DNA from: Euryodendron excelsum | Taxonomy: Eukaryota > Streptophyta > Magnoliopsida > Ericales > Pentaphylacaceae | Assembly: GCA_033060915.1 (NCBI GenBank) | Contig: CM065387.1 | Location: forward strand, 26,266,501-26,330,500 | Direction: 5' to 3' | DNA length: 64,000 bases | Shown: one piece after another, positions 30,257-40,051 of the stretch | Position numbering within the stretch: the stretch's first letter is position 1 | How the letters are laid out: each line of letters begins with the position of its first letter | The notes under the pieces: model-generated | The model's input: the letters and a program-made list of their open reading frames with translations, nothing else | What the model was told of the DNA's origin: nothing | Database searches by the model: none | Made by a program: the position numbers and the translations under genes

Positions 30257-32087
30257 AGTTCTTTGGGAAAGCTTGATTTAGTAGTTGTATAGTTAGTAGT
30301 ATTTTATTTTCTTTAAGGATATTGTGTTTTTTTTTTGTTTTCCTTGTTTTACTTTATTTCTATTCTCTTTGGGTACTCTATTTCTTTTGGAAAAAAAAAA
30401 GAAAGAAAAAAAAGAAGAAAAAAAAAATGAAAAAAAATATACTTTATTATGCCTTGCTGACCAGTTACAGGTGTACTCACAGTGATTCACCTTTGGAGAC
30501 CGGAACTGAGTTGGTAAGAGTTGAGTAGCATATGGTTCATCAGTCATGGTCGGTATCTTTAACACTTTCATTTATGTTTTTATTGCTTAGTATTATTCAT
30601 GTTAGGAGTGTTGAAAATATTTCTTTTTAGAACCATATTTATGTTCATGTTAATACAATCTTGGAATTGAGAATGATTGGAGGCATTCATTAGACTAAAC
30701 TTGAGTTTAATTATCGAGTTAACTTCTTATGATGATGAATTGCAAGTTTTTGCTATGGAAGCATTACATGGGAGAGATTACATCATTATGCACTATCTTG
30801 TTATATGACTTCTTGTGTTAATGATTTGGTGCATTTTTTTTCATCCTTAAATAGTGGAGATTGAACTTTGTGAGCTTTAGAGCCGATTTATCTTCTTTTC
30901 AGAGTGGATTTACATTTACTCGAGGATACTTCTTTCATTTTCTATTATTTCAATAGCTTCATTACACTTGATTTTCATTCATAAGTTAGGTAGTGATCGA
31001 GATAATTGACACTTATACTCTCTTGAATTTCAAACTTAATATACTTCAGATACGTTGTTAGGTCTTTCTATTCTTCTTGGACACATAATTTCTAGATTCT
31101 GTCTCTTGAGCCTTGTATATATCATCCTTGATAGAGCCAAATCATTGTTGAAATGTTTCCTATAAAAGAGATGTGATTTTGTTGCTAGTGAAGAGTTTGA
31201 AAAGAAAGGGATGATGTATTTGTGATGCGATGAAAAAATAGAAAAACAGAAAAAAAGAAGAAAGGAGACATGAAAAATAGTGAAAAAAAAGAAAGAAAAA
31301 AATATGAAAATAAATGGAAAAAAAATCGAGAAGCATTATCATATGAATTGGGAGTTGAAAACATGGTTTTGGTGATCGTTGGATGCCTTGAGCATCAATG
31401 TTGTGAGTAGTTTATTCTTTCTCTCTCTATACATTTTTCTTCTTCATACAGACGGTTGTAGTTGATCCGAAGTATAGATGAGTTGAAAATTCTTTTGAGT
31501 ATAAGTATCCTTGTCAATTTCTTGATCATTACTTTGACTGTGTGTATTCTTTCATGAAGCTATGGCAGGTCCTATACACTTACGTTTTGGCGGTTTTTGT
31601 TATTGGATTGCTCTTATTGCATGATTTATACAATTACTCTTATGACGAGCTTTCCATTGAGAGACCCATGTGTTCATATTTTTGTGAGTGTATGCCTGGT
31701 GAGCATTTGAATCAAAGCGTGAAGGATGTTAGTGTATGATATTGATACACTTGGGTTATGTTGCATTGTTAGTGCATTAACATGTGCATCTTTCTTGTAA
31801 TTTTCATGTCTTAACCTTACATGACTTGTGTTAGAAGTTGAGTTGAGAATTACCTTGAGTAAGTTCTCATATGCCTTAATTATTCTTTCTACCACTGATT
31901 ATTTGAAATGAACTGATGTTTGTGGGTATCATCACTGCAAGCTCTCACGAGACATCACTCGTCCACTAGGAGTAGCCTAGGGATTTAAAGGCTTGATGCA
32001 TAGGCTAAATGCATTCGTGACTTCTACGAAAGTGAAGATTATGTTTTTGGTTTTAGTATTTTGCTAGGGACTAGCAAAAATCTAGTT
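30257..32087 (+). other. Athila-type 3' non-coding region
   Basis: No coding sequence recognised. It contains A-rich patches at 30,390-30,440 and 31,220-31,330 and AT-rich DNA up to the polypurine tract. Confidence 0.6.
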
Positions 32088-32096
32088 GGGGGGGTG
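32088..32096 (+). promoter_or_regulatory. Polypurine tract of the Athila-type element
   Basis: Seven G (32,088-32,094) in CTAGTTGGGGGGGTG directly precede the 3' LTR. Confidence 0.75.
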
Positions 32097-33518
32097 TGAT
32101 TATGCTACAAAAGTGCAATTATAATGCCTTAATTATTACTTTGTTAGTATTAGTTTATGAGTATATATGTCTTTTTAGTTATGTTTTGATATTAATTGAG
32201 TTTATAATGCTTTATGTAGGTTTTGAGCTTAAATGGAATGATTTCAAATGCAAAATGATCATAGGTTTCAAGAGGTTGCTGTCAAGGTACAAACTGCTGA
32301 AGCATGCAGAGTTGAAACTTTGGAAGCCCATATCTTGCGAATCAGGAAGGTTATTCAGGCCCATAATATGTCGATTTGATATAACTTTTTGAGACCTACA
32401 ACTTTCGTGAAGTGACCCAGCCCATCTGAGCACTCTGTAGAAGTCGTCCGTACGACTGACGACGAGATAGATAGATTTATTCACTCTTTAGTTAGATAGA
32501 GATTAGGAAGTAGTAGAATAGGTTTAAGAGTTCTATGTTCTGAAGGAGAAGAAGATTTCTAGGGTTTTTCTAGGGTTTAGAAGGTGGAATCATCCAACCT
32601 TTGGAGGCTACAAATCTTTTCATCTTTCAATGGAGCATCTTTAATCTTTAGTTTTTATCTTCAGTTTTATTTCTTGTTTTTATTGTGAATTTCATATTAT
32701 ATTTCTTTAATCTAGCGTTTTATTTCTTCAGTTATTATTTCCATTCTTACAATCTTTATCATGTTTTTCAGTAGCTAAATCTGTTCTTGGTATGGGTTGA
32801 GAAGGTAACTAGGTTATAGGTAGAGATTCAAGATAGTATTCATTTTACAAGATTTTAAGAACTTGGATCAAGATTCATTTTCTTGCCCATGAATAACTTC
32901 GAAAACAATATTCTTGATCATATCTAGCCATGTATGTATAGACTGATTTGTAAGCAGGGATACGTATACCTAGAATTTCTAATAAAGATATTGATTATAA
33001 CTGAATATATATTTCTATTAAGAGTACTTTAGAAATCTACTGTTTGTTATTAAGCTTTAAACATACTTTGTAGACAGGTTTATAAACTGGGACAAGTATG
33101 AATGGGACCCTGGTATGAATACTAGTAAATAACTGAATATCAACTCTAAAAGGGTAATCGAATCTTGAATTTCTTTAATCCAAACTATCTTGGGAACCTA
33201 CCTATAGGCCTATTACTGAATCAAACCCTGCCAAGACCTTTTATCATATTTGAACAAATTCTTAAAAATTAGTTTAATTTTATTGTTTGATAACTTAGAT
33301 CAATTATCTCGAAAAATTGATTTTTATTTTCTTTTTGGAAGCTGTCCTACAATTTTAATTGATTCTGAGTTCATTGTTATTTTGTCCTGATTGCAGACCT
33401 TACTCATAAAGTTTATTTCTTGTGTTCCCTGTGGATCGACCTTGCACTTACCGAGATATTATTACTGCATCACAACCGTATACTGGCGAATATAAATTGC
33501 ACTATTCAAGAGCGATGA
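32097..33518 (+). repeat. Athila-type 3' LTR
   Basis: 1,422 bp, begins TGATTATG and ends ..GAGCGATGA before the duplicated GTCAT (33,519-33,523). Collinear with 19,339-20,782. Confidence 0.88.
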
Positions 33519-33523
33519 GTCAT

Positions 33524-33720
33524 CAATACTTATCTCCTCCTCGAAGGCTACCTCAACTGGAGGGAAGGGTTCTACTCCCTCGTCCACTTTGACTAGACGA
33601 TGCACGTCTAGCAGATCGCCGACTATGCCTGGATCAGCTGGAACCACTTGTAGAATCTGTCCAAGCCGCTTCTCTAGAGCGGCGCCTCCGCTGGAACCAT
33701 CATCACCCGTATCTGCTATC
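33524..33720 (-). pseudogene. Antisense gene remnant, exon 2 start
   Basis: Minus-strand open frame reading IADTGDDGSSGGAALEKRLG and on to VEVAFEEEISIDD, after a good acceptor (CCTTTTCAG|GATAGC). The frame runs into the Athila-type insertion and, beyond it, ends at a TGA after IFHF. It is acidic, with no recognised domain in this part. The phase does not match the exon-1 candidate exactly, so an indel or different junction is likely. Confidence 0.4.
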
Positions 33721-34873
33721 CTGAAAAGGTATGTCAAGGTAAGAGGTGTTAATATATGGTATATGTAGATAAGAAAAATGAAAGTAGAAGAAAAATAATA
33801 ACAAAATAAATAAAAAATAATAAAAAACAAACAAAAAAAAAATAAACAAATAATAAACAGATTTCAAGTGATAAGTCAAAAAGAATTTCCTACACATTTT
33901 GATTTTAAAATTCCAAGTCAAAATGAATTTTCTACACATTTTGATTTAAAATGTCAAGTTTCGAGTCAAAATAAATTTTCTACAAATTTTGATTTTAATC
34001 TTCCACGTCAAAATGAATTTTCTGCACATTTTGATTTAAAAAGTCAAGTTTTGAGTCAAAATGAATTTCCTACACATTTTGATTTTAATCTTCCACGTCA
34101 AAATGAATTTCCTAAACATTTCGATTTGTCAACTTTGAGTCAAAACAAGTTTTCTAAAATTTCTAGGTTTTCTGTCTTTTTCCTTCAAAAAGATTTTATT
34201 CCAAAACTTTTCCAACTCTTTTTCCCAATTTTGAAAATTTTTAACAGATTTTTGCTTAAAAATGGTCCCTACAACACCCACGACATCAACACAAAACAAA
34301 ATCATGCACTCTACAATATCATAATCACATAACACCAACACCCGCACATACTTTTCAAATTTCTAAATTTTTTCAAAAGACTTGTTTCATTTTTCAACAA
34401 ATCAATGATTTTCAAAATTATCCTAAATTTTTCAAAATTATTTGAAATATTTTCTCAAATATTTCTACATTTTTGTAAATTTTAAACTCTATTAATTTCA
34501 TCACTTTCTCAATTTTGTTCCATTGTTCTATCTTTCTGAGTATTTTTCTATTCTTAAAAAAATCAAAAATTCAAAAAGTTTTCAAAAAATTACGAAACTT
34601 CACACGGTTGTTAAACGCATTTTTCTAAGGCACACGGTATAAAAATCTAGCCTAAAAGCTTAATGCCCAAAGCTGTAGGGATAAACCCCCAATTACTGTA
34701 GAAACCCCCTTCGCATAATCACGTAAAATCACTTAAATTCAATCAAACAAGTATCAAAATGCGAATATAACTTCACCACAATGTTCAAAACATATTGAAA
34801 CTTCAATTTTCACTATTCACATGGTTCAAACGGAATTCTACATATCAAAATCAACATAAAATAAAAAACTCAC
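33721..34873 (-). other. Candidate intron of the antisense gene
   Basis: Donor CCAAGAG|GTGAGT at 34,873 and acceptor CCTTTTCAG ending at 33,721. The interior is AT-rich and houses the minisatellite. Confidence 0.35.
33868..34150. repeat. Minisatellite with alternating 42/48-bp units
   Basis: About seven units each containing CAAAATGAATTT-CTACACATTTTGATTT. Units alternate between about 48 bp (with AAGTCAAGTTT.GAGT) and 42 bp (with AATCTTCCACGT). Unit lengths divisible by three keep a plus-strand frame open, but the position (candidate intron) and composition argue against a protein. Confidence 0.75.
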
Positions 34874-35116
34874 CTCTTGGAGTTCTCCGGCAAAATCTTC
34901 TCTTCTGGCGACTTTTTCGGCGACAGTGTCTACTTCCGGCAATCCCTCATGGTCCCTAAGAGGCGCTCCTTCAATGTCCAAGTTGGTTTCCTCACGTAGA
35001 CTCTTGATTTTCCAAAAACTCTTTAACTTCCGTGAGAATGTCGAACCAGCAGTTTGCTGGTTTTGATCCCAAGCCTGCCGCCACTAGCAGTTCCAAATTC
35101 TAGGTAGTTTTGCCAT
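34874..35116 (-). pseudogene. Antisense gene remnant, candidate exon 1
   Basis: From the ATG at 35,116 the minus strand is open for 81 codons except one TAG, where a Trp codon with a G-to-A change would fit. It includes WRQAWDQNQQTAGSTFSRKL and EGAPLRDHEGLPEVDTVAEK, and ends at a strong GT donor. No family recognised. Listed because length, composition and splice signal look coding. Confidence 0.35.
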
Positions 35117-35272
35117 TTTTACCTGCCAAAACTCGATTTCAAAGGTCTCTTGGGCCCAATATCCATTTTCAAACTCCCGTTTTTGAAAATTTCCAAAGTC
35201 CGTCCCTCCGACCACCTCACGGTCAACATGGGACTTTTACTCTATCGTTTTCTGTCTTCATCAAGCAAAGAC

Positions 35273-35289
35273 AGAAAAAGAGGGGCAGC
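35273..35289 (+). promoter_or_regulatory. Polypurine tract of the GL element
   Basis: AGAAAAAGAGGGGCAGC abuts the LTR start TGTAAGCACC and fixes the plus orientation of this element. Confidence 0.65.
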
Positions 35290-36699
35290 TGTAAGCACCC
35301 CATTTTTGCCCGCTCAGCAGTCTTTAGTTAGTCCAGACTTGAATTCAAGTCAATATGGATATATTTTGAGTCAACTCAATTTTCCAAGTCTAATCTTGTC
35401 AATTGATCGCTTCACGGGCCCTTTGGGCCCAAATAGAGGCAAAATGTCCAAAATGCCATTGGGAGCATTGTTCGGTCCAATTCCAATGGGCACATCTTCT
35501 CGAAGGTGGTAAGTCCCCTTTTCCAATTCCAATTCCAATTAAATCCGGCACACTCGAGAAAGTTGATTCCTCGAGGCAATAAGTCTATCCTGTTCGGTAT
35601 GTTTCCGAAGAAACTCTTCGAAACGGTAAGTCCCTTCAGACCCATCGACTGGGACTAGACCCCAAGTTCTTGAGATGGTAGAACGGTTCACCTTTGGTAC
35701 CTACTAGCCTGCCAATGAAGCAATGTTCATTTCAGCACGTCTTCTGAGAAAGTTGATTCCTCAGGCGCTAAGTCCACCCAGTAGCTTCCAGAGATTAGGC
35801 AGTCTCTAGAATGATCACGACCCATTAGAGTAACGGAAATACTCGTAAACATCGCAACCGTCAGAGTGGCGGAAATACTCGTAAACAGGTGGATATAGGG
35901 AATTGCCAGCAAACTCCTATATCACGGGACCGCCGTCAGAGTGACGGAAACACTCAAAACCCAGGTCAACACCAGTGCCTGTTAGCCCACTCCGGTGAAA
36001 AATGACCAAATTGCCCCTAAGGCCATTTCTGGCTGGTTTTTGGAGACAGTACCTAAGTTCTCAGAACGATAAGTCCACCTTTCCAAGATTGTCTTAAAGA
36101 AAATCAGGCATGATTAGGTGCCTTCTAGTGAGTTTTGGGCCAATTTCGAGACATTCCGGTTAAGATGACCATTTTGCCCCTAGGCATCCGAACACCCCGA
36201 GAACCACACCAGCTCTAGGTATCAAACTAGTGACCTCCTGAGAATGCTTCTTATAGTTTTCCCAACCTTCCATTACCTTTCGAGTCATTCTGAGTCAGTT
36301 TCGGCAAACCTGGTGCAAAGTGACAATTTTGCCCCTTGTGGGCCAGTCGCCTCTTCTAACCACACCAACTCCGGGTAACAAACTGGTAACCTCCTAGGAT
36401 ATTCTAAGTAATGTTTCCAAACTTCAAGTCTTCTTCCAGGACATTCCGAGTCCATCCCGGTAGTTTTGCCCTTAATGGTCCGGTCAATCCTTCAAACACA
36501 TCCTGTCATCATCTTTCAAGTCTACCACTGTTTTTGTTCCTTTTCGGCCTTTTGGGTCATTCCTGGTCCTCTAAATCCTTTTCGAACCTTCCGGAGTCAC
36601 TCTTAGTGAAGCTAGGCTAAAAATTGCATGGTAGTCACTAGTACATGCGCCCAAATCTTCTGAAGATACGTTACTTGCCGACCTTAAAACTTTCCTAAG

Positions 36700-36792
36700 G
36701 GGCTGGCGCCACTACAAGCCAAATTTTGGCCTGGTGCCACTCCTAGTGGCGCTAGAAGGATTTTTTTTTGGCGCCACTACAACAGGCGCCAT
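36700..36792 (+). promoter_or_regulatory. GGCGCC palindrome cluster upstream of the P1 TATA
   Basis: CTGGCGCCACTAC, GTGCCACTCCTAGTGGCGC, TTTTTGGCGCCACTAC and AGGCGCC lie within about 100 bp ahead of the TATA. Equivalent clusters occur in the other four GL copies (41,770-41,870; 18,345-18,425; 57,450-57,550; 63,137-63,197). Confidence 0.75.
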
Positions 36793-36806
36793 ATCAATCA
36801 TCTCTC

Positions 36807-36814
36807 TATAAATA
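36807..36814 (+). promoter_or_regulatory. TATA box of GL copy P1
   Basis: TCTCTATAAATACA, conserved in all GL copies. It places U3 at about 1.5 kb and leaves over 3 kb of LTR downstream of the start site. Confidence 0.7.
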
Positions 36815-37439
36815 CAAAGCCTCTTCCAGAGTGAAAAAGGTCCACAAACTCAGTATAAAAACTCTTTTCTTCGATACACAAAGCTCGTAGCCTCCCTAAA
36901 CCTTAGTCTTCTTTAGGGTCTCCAAACCCTAGCCCCCATATATAAACCCTAGCTCTTATATACTCCCATACACTCATATACACTCATACGCTAACCTCCA
37001 AAGCCTCCATTAAAGACCTGAAGTACTGCAACCTGAAGCTCCTGAAGATCAAGACAAGCTCTTGAAGACCGAAGCAAAACAACGCAAAGCAAGAAAAAAG
37101 AAAGCAAGCGAAACAATGCAAGTAAAAGAAGACACAAGGAAGGCTTTCTTTTTACGTTTACGTATCTTCTCCCCTCTCTCTTCTCTCTCCGAACCCACTT
37201 GGATTTCTTTTATTTTAATCCCCTATCTTCTTCCCCCCTTATCTTGTATGCTTGAAATAAGGGACTTCCCAGTCCATGTATAGGATTAGGCTATTGGAAG
37301 TCACCGTGTTGGGGGCTTTCTCTTAGTCTAACCAGAGACCATGTGGGTTCGGCCCCCTTGATTATGTGGTGAAGCCTTAACCTTGTATGTTCACGACCCC
37401 AACTTGCATTGTGCATATCATGATCTTACATTCTTCCAA

Positions 37440-39600
37440 AATTTGTTTTCTGAATTGTTTTCAAACTTACATCAAAATCTTCTTTTTCCAAAACTCATTT
37501 TCAAAATCACAATCCTAAGGTGATTCTAGCCTTTCCATGGTTAGGTTTTCTTTAGAAAAGTGTTACATTTAAAGTGACCAATATGGTCCATATTTTTTAA
37601 TCTTTATTATTTTCAAAACCACTATCTTAGAGTGGTTCTAGCCTTCTTATGGTTAGAATCGTTTTAAGAAAGTGAGATATTTTTATGGACTTTCTAAAAA
37701 CTCTCTTTTCAATTCTCTCATTCTAAAAATCTCTTTTCCAACATACTTTCTAAAAACTCTCTTCAATTCTTTTCCAAAATTGTTTTCTAAAAATTCTCTT
37801 CAAAAATCTATTTTCCAAAACTCCTGTTCAAACTTCTTTTAAAAAAAGGAAAACGCTCTTTTTAAAATTGACTTTCTAGAAACACTTCCTAAGTTTCCTT
37901 CCTAGCAACTCTTCCCAAAAAACACATTCTTGGAAAAACTCTTTCCAAAAATCTCTTTCCTAAAAACTCTTTCTTAAAAACTCCTTCCTAGAAAAACTCT
38001 TTCCAAAAATCCCCTCCTGTAAACTCTTTTCAAAAATCTCCTCCTGTAAACTCTTTCCAAAAATTCACTTTCTAAAAACTCTTTTTTAAGATCTCATTCC
38101 AAAAATCTTTTCTTTCCGAAAATTCTACTTTTCAAAAATCTCTTTCCTTAGAGCCTAAGTTAAGCCCTAGAGCCAACGATTAGGAAACTCTAATTTTCTT
38201 TCTTAAAACATGATCTCCAATCTTGCCTCACAACCTAGGTTTTCAAAATATCCTTTTTTTACATCTAAATCATAAGTTTTCAAAACCTATTTTCTACATC
38301 AAAACTATAGGCTTCCAAATCTAGGATTTCTAAAACTTCACCTTCCAAATCCATGCCAAATCCAATCTTTCCTTTAAGAAACGAAATCCAATCTACCCAT
38401 TTAGGAAACTATATCCAATCCTCCATTTTTGGAAACAAAATCAAATCATCTCTTTTTAGAAACAAAATCTAGTATTTTGTTTTAGGAAATAGGAATCCAT
38501 ACCCTTCCTAATCTAAATCTTTCCTAATCACTCCTTTCCTAATCTCATACTTTCCTAAACCTTAGTTTTCAAAATTTGAACGTTTAAATCTTTCCTTAAA
38601 CTTTAAGCTTCCAAATCTTTCCTAATTCTAACCTTTCTTAATTCCACACCTTTCTAAATTTCAACTTTCCGAATCTAAATCTTCAAATCTTTCTTAAACT
38701 CAAACATTTCTTAAATTCAAGCATTTCTAAAACTTAACTTCGAATCTTTCTGAAATTCTAAACTTTCTAAATTTCAAAACTTTTCTAATCCAAAACTTTC
38801 TAAATCCTAAACTTTCTAAATTCGAAACTTTCTAAAGTTAGAACTTTCTAAATTCTAGACTTTCTAAATTCCAAATCTTTCCTAAATCGAAACCTTTCCT
38901 ATTTTGAAACTTTCCTAATTCAAAACTTTTCAAAATCGAAGCTTTCCTAAAACGACACTTTCCTAATTCGAACCTTTCTTAAATCTAATCTTTCCCTAAT
39001 CTTCCAAATCCAACATTCGAGTCAAAGTTTTCTTTCCCAAATCCTATCTTTTCTAAGTCTAGGTTTCCAAATCTCAATCTTTTCAAAACGAGTCCAAATT
39101 CTTCTTCCTAGTTCTATCTTTCAAAATCAAAGTCCAATCTTTCTACTTCCAAATTTCAACTTGAAATCTTCTATTCTAAGTTCAAATCGAAATCTCTTTT
39201 TCAAATCAAACGTTCTATTTTCAATCGGACTCTTTTCCGAACTATGACTGACCTGATTCCTCAAATAGGATAGGTAGACAACCTTCTTGAGTGCAGTCAT
39301 AACTTTTTTCAAATCTCCAATTCCGTAACTTTTTTTCAAATCTCTAATTCCATAACTTTTTTCAAATCTCAAATTTCACAATCTCATTCTAGTTTCCAAT
39401 TCCATGATCTATTTCAAATTTCTTTTTCCACATCTCTGTTTGCAATTTCTAAGACTCTTCTTTCAAAATTCAATTCTTCTTTTCAAATCTCTTTTCAAAT
39501 CAAATCAAGTACTTTTCAAATATATTTTCAAATCAAATCTCTTTTCTTGCACTTGCATATCATGTATCATGATAGTTTCTTTTTAAACATTCTTTTCTTA
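37440..39600 (+). repeat. G-poor pyrimidine/adenine tract in GL copy P1
   Basis: About 2.1 kb built of degenerate units of 16-18 bp around ACTTTCCTAAATTCAA. G is nearly absent from the sense strand: for example 4 G in the 180 bases from 38,641. Counterparts are 42,480-44,660, 54,540-56,840 and 60,170-62,510. Confidence 0.85.
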
Positions 39601-40051
39601 AGTGGATAGTTTTGGACATTTGTTAATCGAAGACTTTAATGATTGAATCTAGGGTGAATAGACATGTAGGTACTGCAAGGGCGGGGTAGGGTGATGGCTT
39701 AGTACGTTTTCCCTACACGTAACCAATCTCCGAACCTAGATCACTCTTTTCAAGGACCAAAAAGGAGTTATTTTCGAAAAATGGCTTAAATGTTTTCCAA
39801 AGGTTGCCAAACAACCTATTTTCTTAAAAACTCTCTCTTGAGGAGGTATTTTCAAAAACCCTAAGTGTTGTCTTCGGATTGTGCTTAGTTTTTAGGTGAC
39901 CTAACTCACCTTAATCAAGTTGGGTGGTAACTTCAATTGTTTTCAAAAGTCCTTTATTCAAATCAATTTTTAATTTAAACCTAGTCGCACTCATTCTTCT
40001 AGAAGGATGAGTTCTAACGAGAGAGTACAATATTTTTTCCGCTTGTGTGTG

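Larger units (their letters stand above)
19339..33518 (+). mobile_element. Athila-type Ty3/gypsy LTR retrotransposon, complete layout, decayed
   Basis: 14.18-kb element: 5' LTR, tRNA-type primer site, gag, protease, RT, RNase H, integrase, two post-pol ORFs, G-run polypurine tract and 3' LTR, bounded by the 5-bp duplication GTCAT. The DLGSS protease site, the NAPATFQRCM-like RT context with FMDDFSVYG, the TGGTGCCGTTGCCGGGGA primer site and extra ORFs downstream of pol together indicate the Athila/Tat branch. All genes have stops or frameshifts. The LTRs differ at roughly one base in twenty by eye plus small indels, so it is not recent. Confidence 0.9.
33519..35289 (+). mobile_element. 3' internal region of a giant-LTR (GL) retroelement
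   Basis: Non-LTR sequence leading into the plus-strand GL LTR at 35,290. It ends in a purine tract, AGAAAAAGAGGGGCAGC (35,273-35,289), directly abutting TGTAAGCACC, which is how a 3' LTR is joined. Removing the Athila-type insertion joins it to 18,959-19,338. On the minus strand it holds exon-like pieces of an antisense gene; between them is a minisatellite. Gag and pol of this element are not in the window. An antisense ORF before the 3' LTR and very long LTRs are known in the Tat/Ogre lineage, so I infer that lineage. Confidence 0.55.
35290..40051 (+). mobile_element. Giant LTR copy P1 (3' LTR, tail missing)
   Basis: Begins TGTAAGCACCCCATTTTTG after a polypurine tract. Order: tandem-repeat U3, GGCGCC palindrome cluster, TATAAATA (36,807-36,814), leader, a G-poor tract of about 2.1 kb (37,440-39,600), then a conserved R/U5 end. 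It stops at ..CGCTTGTGTGTG, about 35 bases short of the expected ..CTGGGCGCGACA end, and runs straight into the start of copy P2. No ORF of interest. Confidence 0.8.

Noticed and set aside
30293..30571. Lys-rich and Phe-rich frames around the A-rich run
   Set aside because: Produced by poly-A sequence in the 3' non-coding part of the Athila-type element.
33868..34332. 154-residue frame with repeated QNEFSTHFDF units
   Set aside because: Minisatellite units of 42 and 48 bp keep the frame open; AT-rich, no family, and located in the candidate intron of the antisense remnant.
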